From NCBI GenBank assembly GCA_000310025.1, contig FN648327.1:62001-126000 (forward strand): 64,000 nucleotides of DNA, in the 5' to 3' direction. Positions 1-11,150 of the stretch are shown here, piece by piece. The position numbers and the translations under genes were made by a program. Position 1 is the first letter of the stretch, and every line of letters begins with the position of its first letter. The notes beneath the pieces were generated by a model. It made no database searches. It had not been told where the DNA came from and worked only from the letters and a program-made list of their open reading frames with translations. Source of the DNA: Ectocarpus siliculosus (Eukaryota; Sar; Phaeophyceae; Ectocarpales; Ectocarpaceae).

Positions 1-1677
1 CGTTCTTGCCGACACGTGAGGCGTTTGCTTTCCCTCTCTTTTCTCGGTCGGTTTACATGTTGTTAATACACTAGTAGTTGTTCTGGGTGAACTAGTGTGA
101 GTTCCCAACACCGTCTACTTTTGTTGTTAAGGGGGCGGAAGAGCATGTACGGCAACAGGATATTTTGTTAAGGAAAGTGTTCGACGCTTTCATCACTGCT
201 GCGGCTGCAATAGCAGCCCATGTGTCACGCATGCCCCCATTGGTACTGTTGCGTTCCAGTGTACTGACAGCTCCCGCTCGGGCGTACCCTACAAAGTCAT
301 TGTCACAAGTTTTCTTCGTCCGTGGATAGTCTAGGCTGATGGGTGGATGGTGATAGGCCTCTCCTGGTGTTGCTTGATGACATCTTCACGGGTGGAACGT
401 CCTGAGCGGCGAAGGGAGGGAGGGAGGTTACATATCTCAGTACATCTGTATCTTTGTACTAACTTCGGACAAGGTCGGCACCCGACGATATTCGACGAAT
501 GCGTATTGGTTGAGGTGGTGGGGGGAGTTTTCGAGCCAAAATATGTCAGCGTTGCGCGTTTGCGTTTACACCGCGTGTGAAAAAACCCGCACACCGCGAG
601 GGAGATCTTTTAGGCACGTACAAGCCTGTTGTTTTGAGAAAGACACCGCACCGTGTACCAGAGTATTTACCGGCGGATTTACGACAGCAGTGTCAGTTAC
701 GGGTTCATCAGATTGACAAGGTTCTCTGCGATCGCAAGGTGTCAAACGGTATGTACATGAGAGGTTCATTGTTTGCTCTCATGCGCACGTTGCCTACACG
801 GAGGTGTCTATTCCCGTTTAAAAAAAGAAGGCCGCCGCCCACGGTGTGTGCGTATGATATCCCGTTTGTTCTGGACTTTATTAGCAGTACCAGCAGGGGT
901 CACACGGGAGGAAGGGATGGCCCCACACGAAAGTATTTTTGTACCGTCATTAGTTTCTCCAACTTGTATTGGGGTGGCTGCCATACGTTTCATCGCGAGA
1001 AGGAACTCGGTGGTTCCTTTTGCTCGCTGCCCATGATGTAAACGTTGGTGTATTTCATACCATCTACATGTAGTCTAACCTCCTCATCCACTTTTGTCTG
1101 TGAAAGCTGTGAGAAATATTCCACTTCGTGCAACTGCGCTGAGATTCAAACTTCCGTGTCCAACGGTTGGCAGGTCGCGAGGTCACCAAATGAACCACTG
1201 GGAAACCCCTGGGGCGATCAGCGAAGTATAGACGCATACTGTAGCGCTGCAGGCCTATCGATATTTCGAAAATGTCAGGCGCGGGGGTTGGGCTGGCGTA
1301 ACAACTACGAACCATCCACTCGGCTCATGAAGCCTCAAATCTTCTTAGACAAAGCCCCTGGAATTCCGATGCCAGATATTATTCTTCCTCGTGAAAGTGT
1401 TAGTCCCCACGTTCTTCGCTCTCCCCGTCACATCGACGACGCGTGGCGCGCGTTACTTGGCGAGGCAAAGGTGGGATTCACGGGTGCGTGGCCGACCTTC
1501 CTGGAACAGGTTGCTTCCGCAAGAACGTGCCTCCAACAAGATTCACGCTCCTCATTGGCATGAGAAACTCAGTGGTGCTGGTGGTATCGCTTCGGCCTTG
1601 GTGCCGTCCGTCTCAGCACGCAAAACGTAGTTCATTAGGCGGCAATGCTGTTTACGACACCGGTGTTGTTTTTACGA

Positions 1678-2824
1678 CACGGCACAAAATGCTTCGAAAC
1701 CACATTGCCTGTCGCGCAAGCCACCTTTCGACCTAAAGCGACCGGTTGTTGCTAAGATATGACCCAACACGATGTCCCGGCACCACCTCGGCTGTGCCGA
1801 TTTCATGCTTCTTTACGATACGGCGCGAATCTCTTCAAAACGCACCCCCAATGGGCACGAAACCAACTGCGCCGTGTTTTCCCACGGCCGACGAAGGTGG
1901 GAATACAGATGTGGGAAGGCACACGTTCAAAAGAAGCCGACAGGGACGGCATTTATGTCGGAGGAGGGCGCACGAGCCGCTAGGGGTTGGCTTAACACTT
2001 GCCTGCGCGGGTGAGGGAGGCACGCAGCCCCCAAGATCCACAAGCACAACATTGTGTCAGGGGGGGAAGTCCATCATCCTTCACCGAACGCGCAGCGTAG
2101 GGAGGGTGGCAGCCACGGAAACGCCCCAGCGACCAACGTCAGCAAGAGCGTGTGGGTGGCAAACTTCATTGGACAATGATTTGGTGTCGGGGGATTGCGC
2201 CACGGGGGTGCAATATGGGTTGGCATGTCTTTCTGTCCTTGCCTCTGCCACTGTTTGAGCAGGGTGTTACTCAGAATTCAGATGCCTATCAGTTCCCTCG
2301 ACGACGAAGCGACTTGGAACCCGACGTGAACAGATTGTTGGCAACGACGGCCCGCGTTTTCATATGTCTGATGATGTGATCCAGCCAGGGAAACACGTGT
2401 GTTGAAGTGGAGACTCGGTTTCACACCGGGACTGCACGGGAACAGAAAATCATGGATGGATGTGAATGCCATGGGCAAGAATGGGAGTTTGTCACGTGCT
2501 CCTCCGACGGTGAAACTGATCTCTAGCAACGGTGCCCCGGTGTTTTGATTTGCTGCTGCGACTCGACGACGGAGACATGTGCGTGGAAGCCGCGACTCGG
2601 CTTTGCCATTGAGAGTCGGGACACAGAAAACCCTGGAAATGAATGTCATGGATATGGATGGCCTGGACTTTCGGAGTGACTTGGTCACGACTGGTCCCAT
2701 GGTGAATTGATTTCGAGCAGCGATGCCCCTTGTTTACATGCATGTTCTCTTGCGACTCGACGAGGGATTCATGTGTGTGAGAGGGACTCGGCTTCACATC
2801 GAGATTTGGGACGCGGGAAATACG
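1678..2824 (+). repeat. Near-identical tract shared with 11151-12294
   Basis: Within the otherwise diverged U1/U2 repeats this stretch is nearly identical to 11151-12294: about eight differences in the first 600 bases, and somewhat more, perhaps 5 percent, towards the right end. Left and right of it identity drops abruptly. It contains a reverse-oriented copy of the dispersed 190-bp repeat (about 1672-1880) and, at about 2370-2824, three degenerate tandem copies of a module that includes 'ctcgacgagggagacatgtg' and 'gggactcggcttcacatcg'. The apparent reading frames here change little between copies simply because the DNA is nearly identical, so they are not evidence of coding. Confidence 0.8.
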
Positions 2825-3123
2825 TAGCAGAGCTGGCGTGACAACTAAGAGTCGTGGAAACACCGTCAAGGCCGTTTCGAAGAGTTTCGTGCGCTGGCGT
2901 CGCAAGCAAAATTTCGACACCGGTGTTATTTTAGAGGATTTCCGGTACGAAAATATTGCAAAAATTGACACCTACGTTTGGACGCGAAACCTGCCTCCCC
3001 CCACTGCGGAACAGAGTCACACAAACTCTGCAGGCTGTCCTTTGCTGTCCAGGCAATTGTAATGTGTTCAAACGGGCGGACCCAAGGAGAGAGTCGTATG
3101 TACGGCGTTGTGCTTGGTCAAGC

Positions 3124-3310
3124 GAGAGACCATCAGCTCGATTTCACGTCTCGCTGGTCATTTGAACAACATGTATGCAGCACAGAGCGTCTTCGATTTC
3201 AACGACTACAAATCTGGACGACGAGAAATCATCAGCTCCATTTCACGACTTGTTGGTCATTTGAACAAGACGTCGACTTCAACGACTACAATTTTCTTGG
3301 GACGAATTTC
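3124..3310 (+). repeat. Two-copy tandem repeat, period 99 bp
   Basis: The motif 'catcagctc' followed by 'atttcacg' and, further on, 'catttgaaca' and 'ttcaacgactaca' occurs at 3131 and again at 3230. The same duplication is present in U2 at 12815 and 12917 (period 102), so it predates the U1/U2 duplication. No coding function was recognised. Confidence 0.6.
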
Positions 3311-4104
3311 CGAGCCGCACTGTGTTCGTAACAATGAGATTTGAATGGCCACGACCACAGGTTTGCGACACGAACGATAGAGTCGGTTGGCTATGTCACG
3401 AAAGGGATACTAAAAAATTCGGAGCTATTCCTGTACGCGCAGACCGGTGACAGCACCTCACGACGTCATCCTTTGCTTCACCCGCAGGAATATTATCGTT
3501 CCAATGAGGTTCAACCATCCTTTGCTTCACCCCCAGGAATGAATATGATCGTTTCATCGGCGGTTCAAATAAGGCGCTTTGCCGACAGTCCGCCCTCTCG
3601 GTTCAAATTGTTTTGTCCAGGATAAAGAGCCAAGAACTTTGTCCAGTTGACGACAGCCGTCGACTGCACAATACCTCAGAACCGCTCGCCTTCCTGCACT
3701 GCGCAGTAGTCCTCGCGTGACCTACAAACACCACCACCAACAGTCAAGACCAACAAAAGCAGACTCCCAGTCCAAGGTAGGTTGCGCATCGGAAGAGAAG
3801 GCATTCGAATGAGGTTGGGTTATGTTAGCACTACTATAGTGCCTCCAACGACGTGGACAATAAGCTTGGCAAGCGATACCAGGTGTCTTTTCCATAGCAT
3901 GATCGTTACAGTGACATACGGTAGCCCCCGGTAGGAATAATCGGGCGTGGTTCAAACGGTCTCGTTTTGGCCTTAAGTGTATGTCTTGTTGCAAAGTCGT
4001 TGCTTGTTTCCGCTTTCGTGTCCCGGCCCAACGCCTTCTCTCTCGACCTTCCATCCGAATGTCTTCTTTCCTCTGCGCAGCAGACCAGCACATCGAGAAG
4101 AACG

Positions 4105-4203
4105 ATGTGGTTTCCTGCACTTTCGAAGATACTACCCCTGGTGATGTGTTTGCTCCTCTACACTACCCCTGCGGACGCGTGGGGAATGAAATCGGCCGTC
4201 ATT
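4105..4203 (+). CDS. Candidate first exon encoding a signal peptide (U1)
   Basis: The ATG at 4105 opens 33 codons that read like a secretory signal: a short start (MWFPALSK), a hydrophobic core (ILPLVMCLLLYTT) and a small-residue cleavage region (PADAWG). The frame meets a consensus splice donor, GTGAGT, at 4204 in phase 0. The equivalent stretch of U2 (about 13780-13880) has lost the ATG, has an in-frame stop at that place and carries a one-base deletion, so it is dead there. I could not prove which downstream exon it joins; the coiled-coil exon beginning near 5356 is a possible partner. It may also be chance, since the same frame is open upstream to 3967. Confidence 0.33.
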
Positions 4204-5398
4204 GTGAGTTATTCCGGATTGTTGCTTGCTGCCGCGGTACATGCTATGTGTCAGCTGGAAGTTGCGGCGAGGGTAGACTTGAAATGGTGCTCTCAACGAT
4301 GGTCTCGTTGGTTGCTCGCTTTCCGTTTCCCGACTCGTCGTATCGTCGTAACGCTTTGGCATAGGCGTCCGGGAAGCAGGCGTGGGCAGACGTGCGAACG
4401 GAGATAACGGAAGTCGTTCAAGTCCAGACTCCGAACCTTGCACTTGCAAGCACGTTCGGCACCAAGGTTTGACAAGAATACAGGCTTGTTAACGTCCACT
4501 TCTATTTCGAGTGCTCTTCCCTTGCACGCTTGACGCACATTTCATCTTCACTCGATTTCTACCGTAGCCCCTCTGTAAATAAGTCATCATACGAGTGGGG
4601 CTCGCGCTGCTCTACTGTACACTGTGTTCAATCGACAGCCAGCCACGTCGAGCGCGGTCTACAAGATTGTGCAGCATCGGCTTTCTTTACAGCACCCCCG
4701 TGCTGTATCGCGCCCACGTTTCGTCGGAACTACGGCAGCACACACTCTAGCCTACGTTCCCAGGCCCGGTTATCGCGCTCGCTCTGGCCATGTGGATACT
4801 TGCGTCGTTGCTGCTTTCTTTATGCAGGCCTCGAATACGCACACAATCAAGAGGGGAAGGCGTTGACACCCGAGACACAAGGCTGACTCCTGGAACACTC
4901 TTTGCTCTTTGGCAACGGCCAAATGCTTGCGCACCTACCTTCCACCTCCCGCCCTATTCCTTAAACAGGACCCCGAAACCGCAACATCGCCGGCCACAAC
5001 CCCCGCCGAGACTCCGGGACGGAGGTAGGCGCGATACATTGCTGGCAAGCCATCGCACGAACGATGAGTTGTCATATCCCTTTCTACCGCTGTCCGCTGC
5101 ACTGCTTGCCCGCGCATCCAGCTCTTGCAGCGCACTACCTACCGCCGCCTTCGACCAACTTTCGCGATTACACCATAGTCCGGGGTGCTATCATGGTCGT
5201 GCATTGGTGATGTACACTTCAGGAATGGCTGAAACTCGCGAGAAGAGTACTTCAGTCTAAACAACAACCGGGATTGGTTGCTTCTTCCGCTGCTCGCACT
5301 GATTGACCCTACTCGTACCGCGGATCCCATCTTGATCGCTTCATTGGTGGTGCAGGTTCCCACTCCTTCTCGTGGGAGGGGTGTTCTCCGTTCTTGCG

Positions 5399-6139
5399 AT
5401 GGTCGGCCTCGTCAGGCTGCTCACATTCACCGCCCGGCGCATGGCATTGACAGTGGCAGCCACGGCGCATGCATACCTGCAGAGAATGATCTCTGGAATC
5501 GTCGCCTCCGGCCTGCGAAGGCCATTTGCCAGGCTCCAGGCAGAGCTCACGTCTGCCATTCCCAGGCTGTGGGGAGCCGTGTCGACCATCAACCTGCGGC
5601 TGGGTCGGGTGGAGGAACTCCACCGATGCGCCATGAACGCCCGCGGCGCCATGTGCCGCGAGAGAGGTCGGCTGGCAGAAACCGTTGAATGGCTGACAGA
5701 AACGGTTTTGAATCTCGAGGCGACAGTCAGCGAGACACGCCGGCTGGTTGCAACGGCGGAATGGCTGGCGACATCAATTGTGAACCTCCAGGCGATCATC
5801 GGCGGCGGGGCGGCTCAGCTTAACCATGTAACCACCTTGGTAAACGGCCTTCTCACCGCTGCTGCCCAGGTGAGGCGAGAGCTTGATGACGCAAGGCAAG
5901 AGGTGGTAGACGTGAGACTGCAGAGGGCCGCGGACCAGATCACATCGATGGCCGCGATCGATAGGATGGCGGAAGAGCACGCCCGCGCTGTGGCCACGCT
6001 TTGGGCCGAGAGCGAGGCAAGGGATGCGGCACTTCGAGCCGAATGCGAAGCAAGAATCGCGGCAGCATGCGCAAGGATAGCGGCCGAGATTCGGGCTGAC
6101 TTCAACGCCAGACTACTGGCCAATGCCGACTGGAGGTAG
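5399..6139 (+). CDS. Membrane-anchored coiled-coil protein of unknown function (U1, intact)
   Basis: An open frame of 246 codons runs from the in-frame ATG at 5399 to a TAG at 6137. It begins with a hydrophobic region (MVGLVRLLTF, then MALTVAATAHAYL) and continues as Ala/Glu/Arg-rich helix with repeated segments such as VEWLTETVLNLEA and AEWLATSIVNLQA, then EEHARAVATLWAESEARDAA, typical of coiled coil. The frame is open upstream to a plausible acceptor (TGGTGCAG, 5348-5355), which would add FPLLLVGGVFSVLA to the membrane segment. U2 has the matching acceptor and the matching start (FPLILVGG), which supports a spliced gene. The U2 copy is broken. No family was recognised, and function is unknown. 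Confidence 0.5.
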   Translation: MVGLVRLLTFTARRMALTVAATAHAYLQRMISGIVASGLRRPFARLQAELTSAIPRLWGAVSTINLRLGRVEELHRCAMNARGAMCRERGRLAETVEWLTETVLNLEATVSETRRLVATAEWLATSIVNLQAIIGGGAAQLNHVTTLVNGLLTAAAQVRRELDDARQEVVDVRLQRAADQITSMAAIDRMAEEHARAVATLWAESEARDAALRAECEARIAAACARIAAEIRADFNARLLANADWR

Positions 6140-6646
6140 CTACAATTGGTAGAGGCCAGGAGGAGGGAGTAGAGATGGCGGAGTGGGGGCGTGGAGGAGT
6201 TACTGGAACTATACAACTGTTTGTTTGTTGTTGTCGTCTAGTATTGTAGGTTGGTACCCCGTGCCGTGTGTGTGTAGCTCGGCAATCGCTTGATGAGTGC
6301 GCTGCGCCCTCGCGGCGAGGCTCGCAGACATTGGTTTGGCTGCGGTCTGTTGTAAGTTTCCATGTGAAAAGAGACGCGACTGTAATTTCGGCAAGTGTTG
6401 CCATCAACCTCGTCGTCGATTTCCCGGGCCTTTTTTCAGCTTTTTCTCTTTTTGTTTTGCCGCTGGGGAAGAAGGTGATCTCAAAGATGTACCGGAGACT
6501 ACGAAACAAACAGCTTTAACGAAAGCTGACGCTTGTACAAAGCTCACACGTGGTGTGCGTTACTCGCGTCCGCTCGTATCCCCTAGGCAGCAGAGGAAAG
6601 GCTAAGTCCGTACGACGGAGCAAATTGACGTTTGACGTTTTCGTGA

Positions 6647-7171
6647 GTGCTGCAGTCCTCCTTATTGAAGCGACAGATCACCAGTTCATCTACATGTCAT
6701 GTAAGCCATCGTACGCAACGGTACTTCGACGCACACACGACCACACACGAACCACGACTTCGCTCGTTATCTTTGTGGCTCTGTTTTCCTATTCTGCCAA
6801 ATTTTAATGGCACGGTTGTGATATACCAGATGATCGTTTATGCAAACCATATTTACAAGGTGTTGCGATCGTCGCGCCCTAGAATACACCATGTAAAATC
6901 AATCGTCCTCCTCGTAGTTGCCCATTGGGCGGTCCGAAAGCTAATCTCAGACCCCGACTGTGACACGGATTTCTTAGCGCAGTTCGTACACCAGTTCAAT
7001 TCCGACAAACGCCGACGAGGGAAGGATATTCGCCGTCTCCCTTGCTGCACGATTTGCAAAACAAACACCGCGGGGGATACAAGGTTCTGTGTGGTCTCGG
7101 CTGGAACACGCCTTGACCCCAGCGTTTGGAAAGAACTGGGGCATAGACTAAAACCAATGACGATCCGATGA
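6647..7171 (+). CDS. Reading frame with a C-terminal Cys motif repeated at three loci; possibly a piggyBac-like transposase remnant
   Basis: An open frame of 174 codons ends at 7171. Its last 50 residues contain a basic run (KRRRGKDIRR), then CCTICK, TRFCVVSAGTRLDP and SVWKELGH. The same motif recurs in U2 (about 18650-18760: KRRRGRDIRR, CKNC, FCVVSVGTRLDP) and, more diverged but still aligned at protein level, at 30030-30151. The order of spaced cysteines, TRF, a Gly-containing turn and a final W-K-E-x-x-H recalls the C-terminal cysteine-rich domain of piggyBac transposases, but several cysteines are missing. I treat that assignment as a weak inference. No start codon context or intron structure could be fixed. 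Confidence 0.3.
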   Translation: MLQSSLLKRQITSSSTCHVSHRTQRYFDAHTTTHEPRLRSLSLWLCFPILPNFNGTVVIYQMIVYANHIYKVLRSSRPRIHHVKSIVLLVVAHWAVRKLISDPDCDTDFLAQFVHQFNSDKRRRGKDIRRLPCCTICKTNTAGDTRFCVVSAGTRLDPSVWKELGHRLKPMTIR

Positions 7172-7563
7172 ACACACTGTACGAGCAGCCTGACAACAGT
7201 CATAACGAGTTTGACTTACTGACTTGACTGACTGCAACTTCACGTCGTGTCTGCACACACGCGCGAACAACAACATTTGCACCGCGAATACACGTAGTAG
7301 AAATTCTGTTGTATCGTTGTTTGTCCGCGCCTTCGGAGACCGTGCAAACTTGATTACAGCATCTAGACTAATCGCAGTACCTCATTTTCTGTGCGCTCCA
7401 AAAACTCCTCCGGGGCCACAGGTGAACCGTCACTTCACGTACGAACAAACCCAGACAACGCCAGCCACAGGCGGAAGGCTGAGGCTGAATCCTGAGAAAC
7501 CTTTTCACCCAACTGCTGTGCGGAGAGTACTCTTCATGAGCGAGGTCTGCCGGCAACTACACG

Positions 7564-7947
7564 ACGGCCTCAAGCGCGAGCGCCGCGGTCGTGAAAACTA
7601 CAAACAGTCCAAGAACGGGCAGGGTGGCACGTGATGACGAGCTGGATTCGCCCCCCTCCTGTCAACGAGGAGGCGCATTGGGTGGAGGAGGGGGGCGGCG
7701 GCATCAACACCAAACAACATGCGCACTATTCACCAATACTAGTACGCTATGCATATGTGCGAGGGGTGAGATCGCCGTGTACCTGTCGAATGGGTCGGCA
7801 ACGTCAGCCGCGTCCGAGGGTGAAGGCACAACGCACCCGCAGCAGCAGCAGCAAACGGTCCTGCCGGCTACTGCCGCCCCCACGTCGACGGACTCGAGGG
7901 CTGAAGCTCGCAGTGCTGCCGCCCACGTTGACGCACCTCTCGCTTAG
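7564..7947 (+). CDS. Reading frame with GRVARDDE/SCQRGG motif, copy 1
   Basis: This frame reads SPRTGRVARDDELDS, then SCQRGGALGG, and continues through a Gln/Ala/Thr-rich tail to a stop at 7945-7947. The same first 45 residues are found, without indels, at 19201-19362 (after an ATG) and 34071-34262 (after an ATG). Copy 1 has ACG where copy 3 has ATG, so it has no obvious start. Some changes among the copies are silent, but many are not. The shared frame may be a short coding exon or may only reflect duplication; no family was recognised. Confidence 0.25.
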   Translation, partial: TASSASAAVVKTTNSPRTGRVARDDELDSPPSCQRGGALGGGGGRRHQHQTTCALFTNTSTLCICARGEIAVYLSNGSATSAASEGEGTTHPQQQQQTVLPATAAPTSTDSRAEARSAAAHVDAPLA

Positions 7948-7949
7948 AA

Positions 7950-9815
7950 GTGGAGCAAACGTACCGCGCCCAACAACAGGACATGTGAGTGTTGGGGTAT
8001 TGCGATATATCCGTCCTTGCCCTGGAGGTGTGATAGATGAGGCGCGTTTGCCGGCGCCACATACCCGGCGTCTGACATTCTTACCCAGAGGGTGGTTCGG
8101 GATAGAGTGACAACCTTTCCAGGGCACCTCGAGGTCTGATTGTGCTTCCCGTAGGCCACTTGGGAGGTAGTGTCTTTTGCGGGATCACCTCTTCGAAGAC
8201 TATCGTTCGAGAATGCTGAAAAGCTACGACCAGGCCGGGTGAGTGTCATGTATGTCGTCTATGTTCAGCAAAGCACGTTCTCGCCCTTGCTCCTACGCTG
8301 ATATTGCGCGTCTCTTGTGTTTCTCTGGCTGCCCTGGATGGGGCGTATTGGTCCGGCGTCGACGGTGTGGTCCTGCCAAACAACCAGACTACGCCAACAC
8401 CATCACCAAAAAGACTCAGGTGAGCCAATTAGCATCTCACACACCGCAGTCCCGTCTCGTCGATCTACCTCGCCGTCGTGTTGAAAATGGGTAGCTAGTC
8501 ATCAATTGTTTGCGCTGTGGTCGTGACATTGTGACATGCGCCTCAGTGGTGAGCTTTGGCATACCATCAGGGTCACACGCGCCTTATGTGCGGGAGAAAA
8601 GGACGCCAACAACGTCAAGCATGTAGCTCCTCGGTCGCGCTCAACGTGTGTAGCGTTAGAGCCGTGTCATATCTTATGCCTCAGCATCTGCGAAGCGGAG
8701 GCTCCCAGTAGATATCCCGCCTGTGGACAAGTGTTTCTATCTACCACACCTTTCTCGGACACTGCCGCAGCCTGCACGATGACGTTCGGCTCTCACCTCA
8801 AACTTGGAAGTTCTCGAATCACGTTCGACCTAGCTTCTCACACCATCTCCATCTGGTTTCAAACCCGCGGCACCGCATCCATGAGAGTATCGTGCACACT
8901 TGACCGCCTTCGGCTTTTGCCCCACACCCGTTTGAACGAAACTCCTCTTCCTTCCAGTTGGGCGCTCCCCTTTGCTGATTCCCGCACCGGTTGACTGGGA
9001 GTGGGATCACCGAGGAGGAATGTTCCACGGTTCCGGCGACCTCTGCTGCCCCACAAACTGCCTCTCACGGAGACATCAGATTCAACGCGTCCGCCGTCGA
9101 TAAGCAGTGACAGGCGTTAGATTTCCGTCGTTTTTTTTCGGCGTCTTCGATGGGAAAGGACTGCAGGAAGCTTGCATCACTACCGCGTTTGTAGGGTACC
9201 ACCCCCAGGAGTGACTGGAGGAATGCTGCCATACGTCTACGCTCCGTTCATGGCTGTCATATTACGAGAGAGGACGTGCCGCTGCCGAGCCTCCCCGCCA
9301 GCAAGCCCACAAGGAACAAACCCGGAATGACCACTGCCACCAAAAATTGCAAATGGCCAGGGTATGGCAACGATCGACTGGCATGTGACGGTCTGAGGAA
9401 TGCGGATAAGAGAAGCTTGGCGTCGTGTTTTCGGAGGAGGCATGGCGGGTTTGTGGGTTTGACTGTGTTTTCGCTTGATAATCCCCGTTTGATTCCCGGT
9501 CGTCGATGAACCCGGTTGAGAGACCCCGGTCACGTTGTCGGCGTGTGGAGATAGGCTTGCTACGACAGGTTGTGTATCGCGTCTTTACTTTGACTGATGT
9601 GTACAGCCCTTTTCACACCCCTAGAGCATGGGCGATGGTTTGGTTGGTAGGCGAAAATATCTACATACTGTACCCCTTTCTTTGTGGATGCGTGCCGCCC
9701 ATTTTCACACGTCCAGGGCAAGATTAAGATTGCTCTTAATGTAGTTGGTCGGCGAACAACTACTCCCCGGTTTCGTAAGGGTGAGCGAATAGGTTGTGCA
9801 TGTATTTGTTCCTTC
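7950..9815. other. Spacer between U1 and U2, no gene recognised
   Basis: After U1 the similarity to the 19.4-kb and 34.3-kb copies stops near 7760-7950. No trace of the monooxygenase gene that follows the other two copies was found here on the minus strand. A plus-strand frame of 152 codons (8536-8994) has no recognisable domain. The right edge of the spacer is approximate, because the window starts inside U1 and the true left end of the repeat cannot be seen. Confidence 0.5.
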
Positions 9816-11150
9816 GTAGCGGTTTCCTCGTGACTTGTTCAATGCTTTTCCTTTATGTTCTCTGTCGGTGATCACGTTGTTGCTACAGTATTTAGTACAT
9901 ATTCTGGGTGAACGATAGCTCTAACGGCGTCTATTTCCGTTGTTACGGGGGTGAAAGAGCATGGTCTGCAACAAGTAACTCTGTGAAGGCATGTGTTCGG
10001 TGGCTTCATCGCTGGTGCTGCTGCAATAGCAGCGCATAGTCACACATGCCTCTATTGGTACTGTTGCGTTCAGCTGCAAATTGACAGCTCGCGTTCGTGT
10101 GTACCCCACGAAATCATTGTCACAAGTTCTCTTCATCCCTGGCTAATCTAGGCAGACGGATTTCCATGGTTATAAGCATATCCTGGTGGTGCTTGATGAC
10201 ACCTTGACGCGATAAATGCCCTTCTCGAAAGGACAACGGCGAAGTGGGGGAGGGAGGCGAAATATCCCAGTACATCTGAATCTTTGCACCAACTTCGGAC
10301 AAGGTCGCCACCTGAGGATCTTCGACCAACGCGTATTGGTGAAGGTGGGGGGGAAAGTTCTTCGGGGTAAAGTATGTCAAAGTGCTGCACGATTGCGTTC
10401 ACACCGCATGTAACAGAGCCCGCACACGGCGTGGTAAAGCGTTTTGGCAGTGAACGCCTGTTTTGTAGAGCGAGACCGCACCGCGTGCCAGAGTGCATCT
10501 ACAGGCGGGTTAAGGACGGCAGTGTCGATCACGGGTGCATCAGGTTGACAAGGTTCTCCGCGATCGCTTCGGGTCGAACTACATGTAGATAGAGCACTTC
10601 ATTGTTTTCTGTCATGCATGCGTTGCGTAGACGGAGGTGTCTAGTCCCGTTGAAAAACGAAGGTCGTCCACGGTGTATACATTTGACATCCCGGTTGTTC
10701 TGGACTTCGACTTTGCGCGTTTCGGAACGTTCTTTGCCGTACCAGCGGGGGTCACACGGGAGAAAAACATGGCCCCACACGTAAGCACGCTTGTACCATC
10801 GCGTTAGTTTCGCCGACATATTTTAGAGGCGACTGCCATATACGTTTCATCACGAGAAGGAACTCGGTCGTTCCATTCACTCGCTGCCCATGATGTATAC
10901 GTTGGGGTAGTAATTCACAAACGTTGATCGGTAACCACTCTTCTTCCACTGCTGTTCGTGAAAACTGTGAGAAAATGTCCCACTTCGTGCAACTGCGGTG
11001 AGATTCCAACTCCCGTGTCCGACGGTTGGCAGGTTGCGAGGTCACCAACTGAACCACTGGGGAACCCCTGGAGCGATCAGCGAAGGATAGGCGCATAGCT
11101 CTGCACAGGCGTACCGAGATCTCGAAAGCGTCGCGGGTATGGAAGGCGAA

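Larger units (their letters stand above)
1..7950 (+). repeat. Long direct repeat U1 (first copy; runs off the left edge)
   Basis: Bases 1 to about 7950 are matched, in the same order and orientation, by bases about 9815-19500 (U2). By eye most of the match is about three-quarters to four-fifths identical with many small indels, so the duplication is old. Anchor pairs are 181-300 with about 9995-10125, 1746 with 11220, 3980 with 13655, 5372 with 17111 and 7594 with 19235. The changing offset (about 9.8, 9.47, 9.68, 11.74 and 11.64 kb) reflects insertions and deletions, including about 380 bp present only in U1 near 1290-1675 and a transposon present only in U2. U1 holds a candidate signal-peptide exon, a coiled-coil reading frame and a Cys-rich reading frame, described separately. 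I could not assign U1 as a whole to a known transposon class. Confidence 0.85.

Noticed and set aside
577-1041. Plus-strand frame of 154 codons in U1
   Set aside because: The matching U2 region (about 10425-10880) does not keep the frame, and no motif is present.
1746-2258. Reading frames identical in U1 and U2 (for example the 74-codon frames at 1759 and 11233)
   Set aside because: Identity is explained by the near-identical DNA tract; there are no synonymous-biased changes to indicate coding.
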